From Juglans regia (taxonomy: Eukaryota > Streptophyta > Magnoliopsida > Fagales > Juglandaceae), in NCBI RefSeq assembly GCF_001411555.2, contig NC_049905.1:20946097-21010096 (forward strand): a stretch of 64,000 bases of DNA. Direction: 5' to 3'. The position numbers and the translations under genes were made by a program. Below are positions 59,981 to 64,000 of this stretch, piece after piece. A model generated the notes under the pieces. That model was not told the origin of the DNA, ran no database searches, and was given only the letters and a program-made list of their open reading frames with translations. How positions within the stretch are numbered: position 1 is the first letter of the stretch; each line of letters opens with the position of its first letter.

Positions 59981-61343
59981 CACACACACGCACACGCACA
60001 CACGTGTGTACACACTTGGTTTGAAGATTAGATATTCTTCTCTTCTAAAGTTTCGTCTATCTCACTCTCTGTTCATCCTTTTGCATGATATTTGCGTTTT
60101 GGAATTTAAAAAATAAGCATAAATCTACGTGGTCCAACTGAGAATAAGATCAGTGTCGCCCTTTATGTGATTGCACACAGCCATATGCTTTTTGCACCTT
60201 GAAGTTTGTGTTTTGCACATAGGCGCGCAGGTGTGTTAAACTGAAGATATCCCACCTTTTCAAGTGCTTAGAGCACTGGTACTATTGGACTAGTCAGTCA
60301 GTAAAATCTAAAATATGGCCAAGTTTTGTATAAATGGCCTGATCTTAATCTCAATCTAAAACTCATCCCCATAGAGCAAATTAAACCACAACATACACCA
60401 TCAATACATGTAAACCCAAGCACAGATTTGCTTCATCAGCCAAAAAACAAAAAACAAAGTATCTTCTCCTTTAAACATGCTCCATTTTTATTCTTTTTAC
60501 TTTATTGTAGACAATTTGCAAATTAAGAACCTGTTGGAAATAGCGATTCGAACTCGGTTGGAGAATTGAAGCACCATATATATATACATAATACACCCCA
60601 TAAAAAAGAAAAAAAAAACCTTCCAATCCTTGAGAGCTTTAGAAAACTAGCTAGAATATGCAAAAGTTCTTTTGATGAGACCAGCTTATAATTTTACCCA
60701 GAGGGAAGGCACCCGAATCTTGTGGCATAATTCTAAACCAGTAGTACTCCATCCATCACTTTACTACTCGAAATAATATTACATTAGATCTTCTTTTTTC
60801 ACTTATTCTTAATAGACATTATCATAAACCTTGAGTTAGACATTTTTCTTCCCTCACTTATACAGTTTATATACTTGAATGTTGCTTATATATATCGTAT
60901 AGATGCATATGTGGGGGCATGGATCTCAATACAGAAAGGGCCCCGAGTCTCTAAGGGGCACACAACCAACGGCCATGCTCAGGCTTCCTTGCTATTGTTG
61001 TGCACCAGGGTGCAGAAACAACATTGATCACCCAAGATCAAAACCACTCAAAGACTTCAGGACCCTCCAAACTCATTACAAGAGAAAGCATGGGATCAAG
61101 CCTTTCATGTGTAGAAAATGTGGCAAAGCCTTTGCTGTGAGAGGTGATTGGCGAACACATGAGAAGAATTGTGGGAAGCTTTGGTATTGCACTTGTGGAT
61201 CTGATTTCAAACACAAAAGGTCCCTCAAAGATCATATCAAGGCATTTGGACATGGCCATGCTGCTTATGGAATTGACCATTTCGAAGAGCTGGAAGATGA
61301 AGTAGCTTCTGAAATTGAGCAAGATAATGAATCCTCCCAGTGA
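59055..61343 (+). CDS. WIP-family C2H2 zinc-finger transcription factor (NTT/WIP2-WIP4-WIP5 clade)
   Basis: WIP proteins are nuclear DNA-binding factors of plant development, for example NTT in transmitting tract and root, and TT1 in seed coat. Exon 1 is 59055-59636 (194 codons) and ends CAG|gtttgt. Exon 2 is 60903-61343 after 'tcgtatag'. The joined protein is 340 residues. The N-terminus '[18 protein letters not shown]', an acidic block and '[13 protein letters not shown]' precede the WIP core '[20 protein letters not shown]' (about residues 157-177). Four zinc fingers follow: C180/C183-H196/H200 across the splice junction, 'YCCAPGC...H...H', '[20 protein letters not shown]' and '[16 protein letters not shown]'. 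An acidic tail ends 'EQDNESSQ'. '[16 protein letters not shown]' and 'GPTQ' favour the NTT clade over TT1. The single intron inside finger 1 is the family's normal structure. No lesion is seen. Confidence 0.94.
59637..60902 (+). other. Intron of the WIP gene
   Basis: A GT...AG intron of 1266 bp between codons for Gln194 and Met195. It contains (TA)n and (CA)n microsatellites (59933-60010). An open frame at 60326-60526 has no known motif. Confidence 0.88.
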
Positions 61344-61586
61344 GACAGATGGGATCGAAGGCTGGATCTCAAGCTAATTAATAGATTTCCAAAAGATTTA
61401 ACCGAGCTGTTGCTTAACACCACCTAATTGGCTTACATGTAGATCAGCCGTCTTGATCTTCCTTTATTCCATCATCTCTTATCATAGTCCTTTTCTATTT
61501 AACTTATTTTCATTCCTAGAATTTGCTTGGCATTGTAGACTCCTTATATATAGACAAAATGTTAGGCCGAGTTCCTGTAACCATTT

Positions 61587-61622
<36 letters not shown>

Positions 61623-64000
61623 CTTTCTGAAATTATTATTCTTTGCAAATCATGTTTAAGATCACCAGTAGCTAGCTTTCCAAAAACAAAATGGAGGTTA
61701 AAAGTAAGTAGAGAGTAGCAACATTTGACCGTGCTGTAAACGGAGATGCTGTGTGGCTTAAAGTCGTACTCCTAACAGATTTGAATTTAGCCGGCTGCCT
61801 TTTATATATACCAATGAGTGTGGCAATGATATAAAACGTACACGAATTGAAGTTTTAAGAAATTTTTACAATTGTTGATACACAGTACTATTCTGAGCGA
61901 CCGCCTAGCTTGAGTCGCTAGTTATCCGGCCCGGCCCTACGAGAGATGAAATCAAAACTTAGTCGATATATCGATAGAGGATATATATATAGTCCCAATG
62001 CTGCTTAAGTTAGAAGGACAGAAAGGATGCGAATCCAAAAGCAGTAGAGTGAAAGAGTCGATCCCTTTAATTAATTTTCTCTTGCAACTGTTTACATAAG
62101 TAGTATATATATATGAGATCCATTCGAATTATTAGTTGATGTAGCAGAATTTCGTATCAGTAGTATGTTGGTATTAATAAACAGGTTTGCAGATAAAATT
62201 CTTTTAAAAATGCTTTTGACATGCACGAGCATATGATAATGAGCTTATAGACTGAGGACATGGAAAGGCAAGATTGAGTCATTGTTCATGTCCTTCCTCC
62301 GTAAAATATATGCCCATGCATAATATCTCTATATCATAGTTCAAGTTTTTTCTATATGAATAGGATTTTAATTAAATGCTAATTTATTTATGTTCACGAA
62401 ATCTATATATATTTTAGATACACTAATAACAACTATATATATATATATATATGCAAGTCCACCAATAAATATAAAATCAGTGAGAGATAGAGAGTACAAA
62501 AAAATTATTTATTTGTAACCAGTTATTTTCAATAAAAATGATTATTTTCTGTTAAAATATATCTATTTTTATAACAAATAATCGTTATCATCGTAAATAA
62601 TTCATCACAATTAGTATGCATGCTTTAAATTAGAACAAAAATCATGATAGAGTTACAACTTATAGATAAATCTTTATCATTGAAAAAATAATTTCTCAAT
62701 ATTTTAAACTATTGATTGTCAAATAGTGTATTTAATTAATTAAAGTGAAATTTTTATTTTTTTAATGCTAATTATATAAAAACGTCTATTATAAATATCA
62801 ACTCTATTAATTATTCTTTAAATTAGAAGACCATATTTCGTTTTTTGTTATTTTGTTTTTCACAGTAGAAAGGCACGTGCAGGAAGGAATAGAATGGGAT
62901 CTTGATGGCAGCTTTGTGAGGTTGAGAGAGAGATCAGATACAGTAGTCAAAGGGGTCAATGACTTGAAATGTCATTTCCAAGTATGACACAGTACGTAGT
63001 CAGGGTATGTACAGTTGGATGGCTTTTGTATGGGTATAGTTTAACCCAACCAACGTACACAACTACAGCTCCTCTCTCTCTCTCTCTCTCTCTCTCTGAC
63101 CTTTTATGAGGTAACTCATATGGCAGTCTTTGACAGTTATAGGATCGAGTATCATTGTGTGTATACAGATTTAACAGAAGAGTGAAAACTGCATGCATGG
63201 TGAGGAATACGAGATTTGATTATGCCTTTTCTTTCCATCTTTTATTGCTTTGCTCTCTCTTCTGTCAAACCTGTAACATGACCAGTAAATGAGTCTAAAA
63301 GACCATGCATGATGGAGCTCTAATGAGGCCACTAATGTCTCCACCAAACATACATGAAACAGTACTATATATACATGGATTTAATGTTCTTCTATCTCCT
63401 AATAATTCTTATTTTTTTTTTATCAAGAATAATTGTATTCATAGTCATTTTAATATTATTTCTTATTAAGTAATTATAAAGCTATTTATCATCTTTTACT
63501 TATATATTAAATCGTTTGACATAATATAAGAGAAGGATGAAAGGTTGATGAATAAGATGATGATCAGTACGGTAATTAACATTTTTCTTATGCTAACTAA
63601 GGGTCATGTACGTAATGCATGATTTCTTCAACTATTTAACCACTCGTACCGTACCCGACCAATGTAATAGTGTCACTTCATTAAAAATAATATTCAAATT
63701 TTACATCATTATTCGCAATTCAAAATATAGCGACACAAAAGTTATAAGTGTTTCATTACTCGAATCGGTTTTCGGAGTCAAAATCCATTAGCTATTAATC
63801 ATGCATCTGAATTTGTAATGAAATATATATATATGATTCATCATAACCTGCCTTACTTCTTTGCTTTGAGTAGTATATGCAAACATAAAATGCATGTGCA
63901 ATTAATTTCTTCGATATATCATTGATCAGTGGTTGATTTTGTTTCTCTAAATTCCAGCTTTATGGTTTAGGCCACACACACACACACACACCATATATAT
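61344..64000. other. Downstream intergenic region
   Basis: No gene is recognised. The first 200-300 bases are probably the 3' untranslated region of the WIP gene. Simple repeats are (CT)n at about 61590-61620 and 63072-63098, (TA)n at about 62434-62452, and (CA)n at 63974-63991. 62495-62615 resembles a degenerate CACTA-type MITE. Confidence 0.5.

Overview
This is a plant nuclear genomic window. The evidence is AT-rich, intron-bearing genes, long intergenic DNA, and dense nested retrotransposons and MITEs. The protein relatives (WIP zinc finger, SLO1-type PPR, extensin, DUF629 family) are those of a eudicot. The repeat style (short TIR elements rich in 'ctcat', long (TA)n runs) reminds me of Fagales or other woody eudicots, but that is an impression, not a proof.

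Host genes are sparse. Four are supported. (1) An extensin-type hydroxyproline-rich cell-wall protein lies on the minus strand at 11298-12356, interrupted by a 152-base assembly gap and one apparent frameshift. (2) A DUF627/DUF629 (ubiquitin-hydrolase-related) gene lies on the minus strand at about 18835-21183. It is cut short relative to its family and probably decaying. (3) An intronless E-class PPR gene on the minus strand at 24852-27032 closely resembles SLOW GROWTH 1, a mitochondrial RNA-editing factor. (4) A two-exon WIP-family C2H2 zinc-finger transcription factor lies on the plus strand at 59055-61343. A small relic of a phytocystatin gene sits at 29700-29801. These genes do not form a pathway; they are independent neighbours separated by repeats.

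Most of the readable structure is mobile DNA. 1-649 is the 3' end of a poly(A) retroposon whose relative recurs at 36242-37435. 2322-9811 is a minus-strand Copia element carrying an inserted hAT-type MITE (2881-3576) and a 2.2 kb solo LTR inside its own LTR (7555-9746). 28809-29187 is a Mutator-like MITE. 30273-33663 is a possible large TIR element. About 34100-37535 is a truncated LINE split by a younger retroposon. About 38312-39000 is a second, minus-strand LINE remnant. 45440-47931 is a hAT-type element split by a CACTA element (45506-47405) packed with a palindromic TTCGAACGTT-like motif. 48303-57070 is an old minus-strand Copia split by a younger plus-strand Copia (49669-56862), which itself holds a 446 bp TRIM and about 2.3 kb of other inserted DNA. 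Target-site duplications read directly from the sequence fix many of these boundaries and the order of insertion.

The remaining intergenic DNA carries several MITE/foldback families, microsatellites and a short tandem repeat. I saw no tRNA, rRNA or CRISPR array and no convincing novel protein system. The most unusual signal is the CACTA element's motif array.
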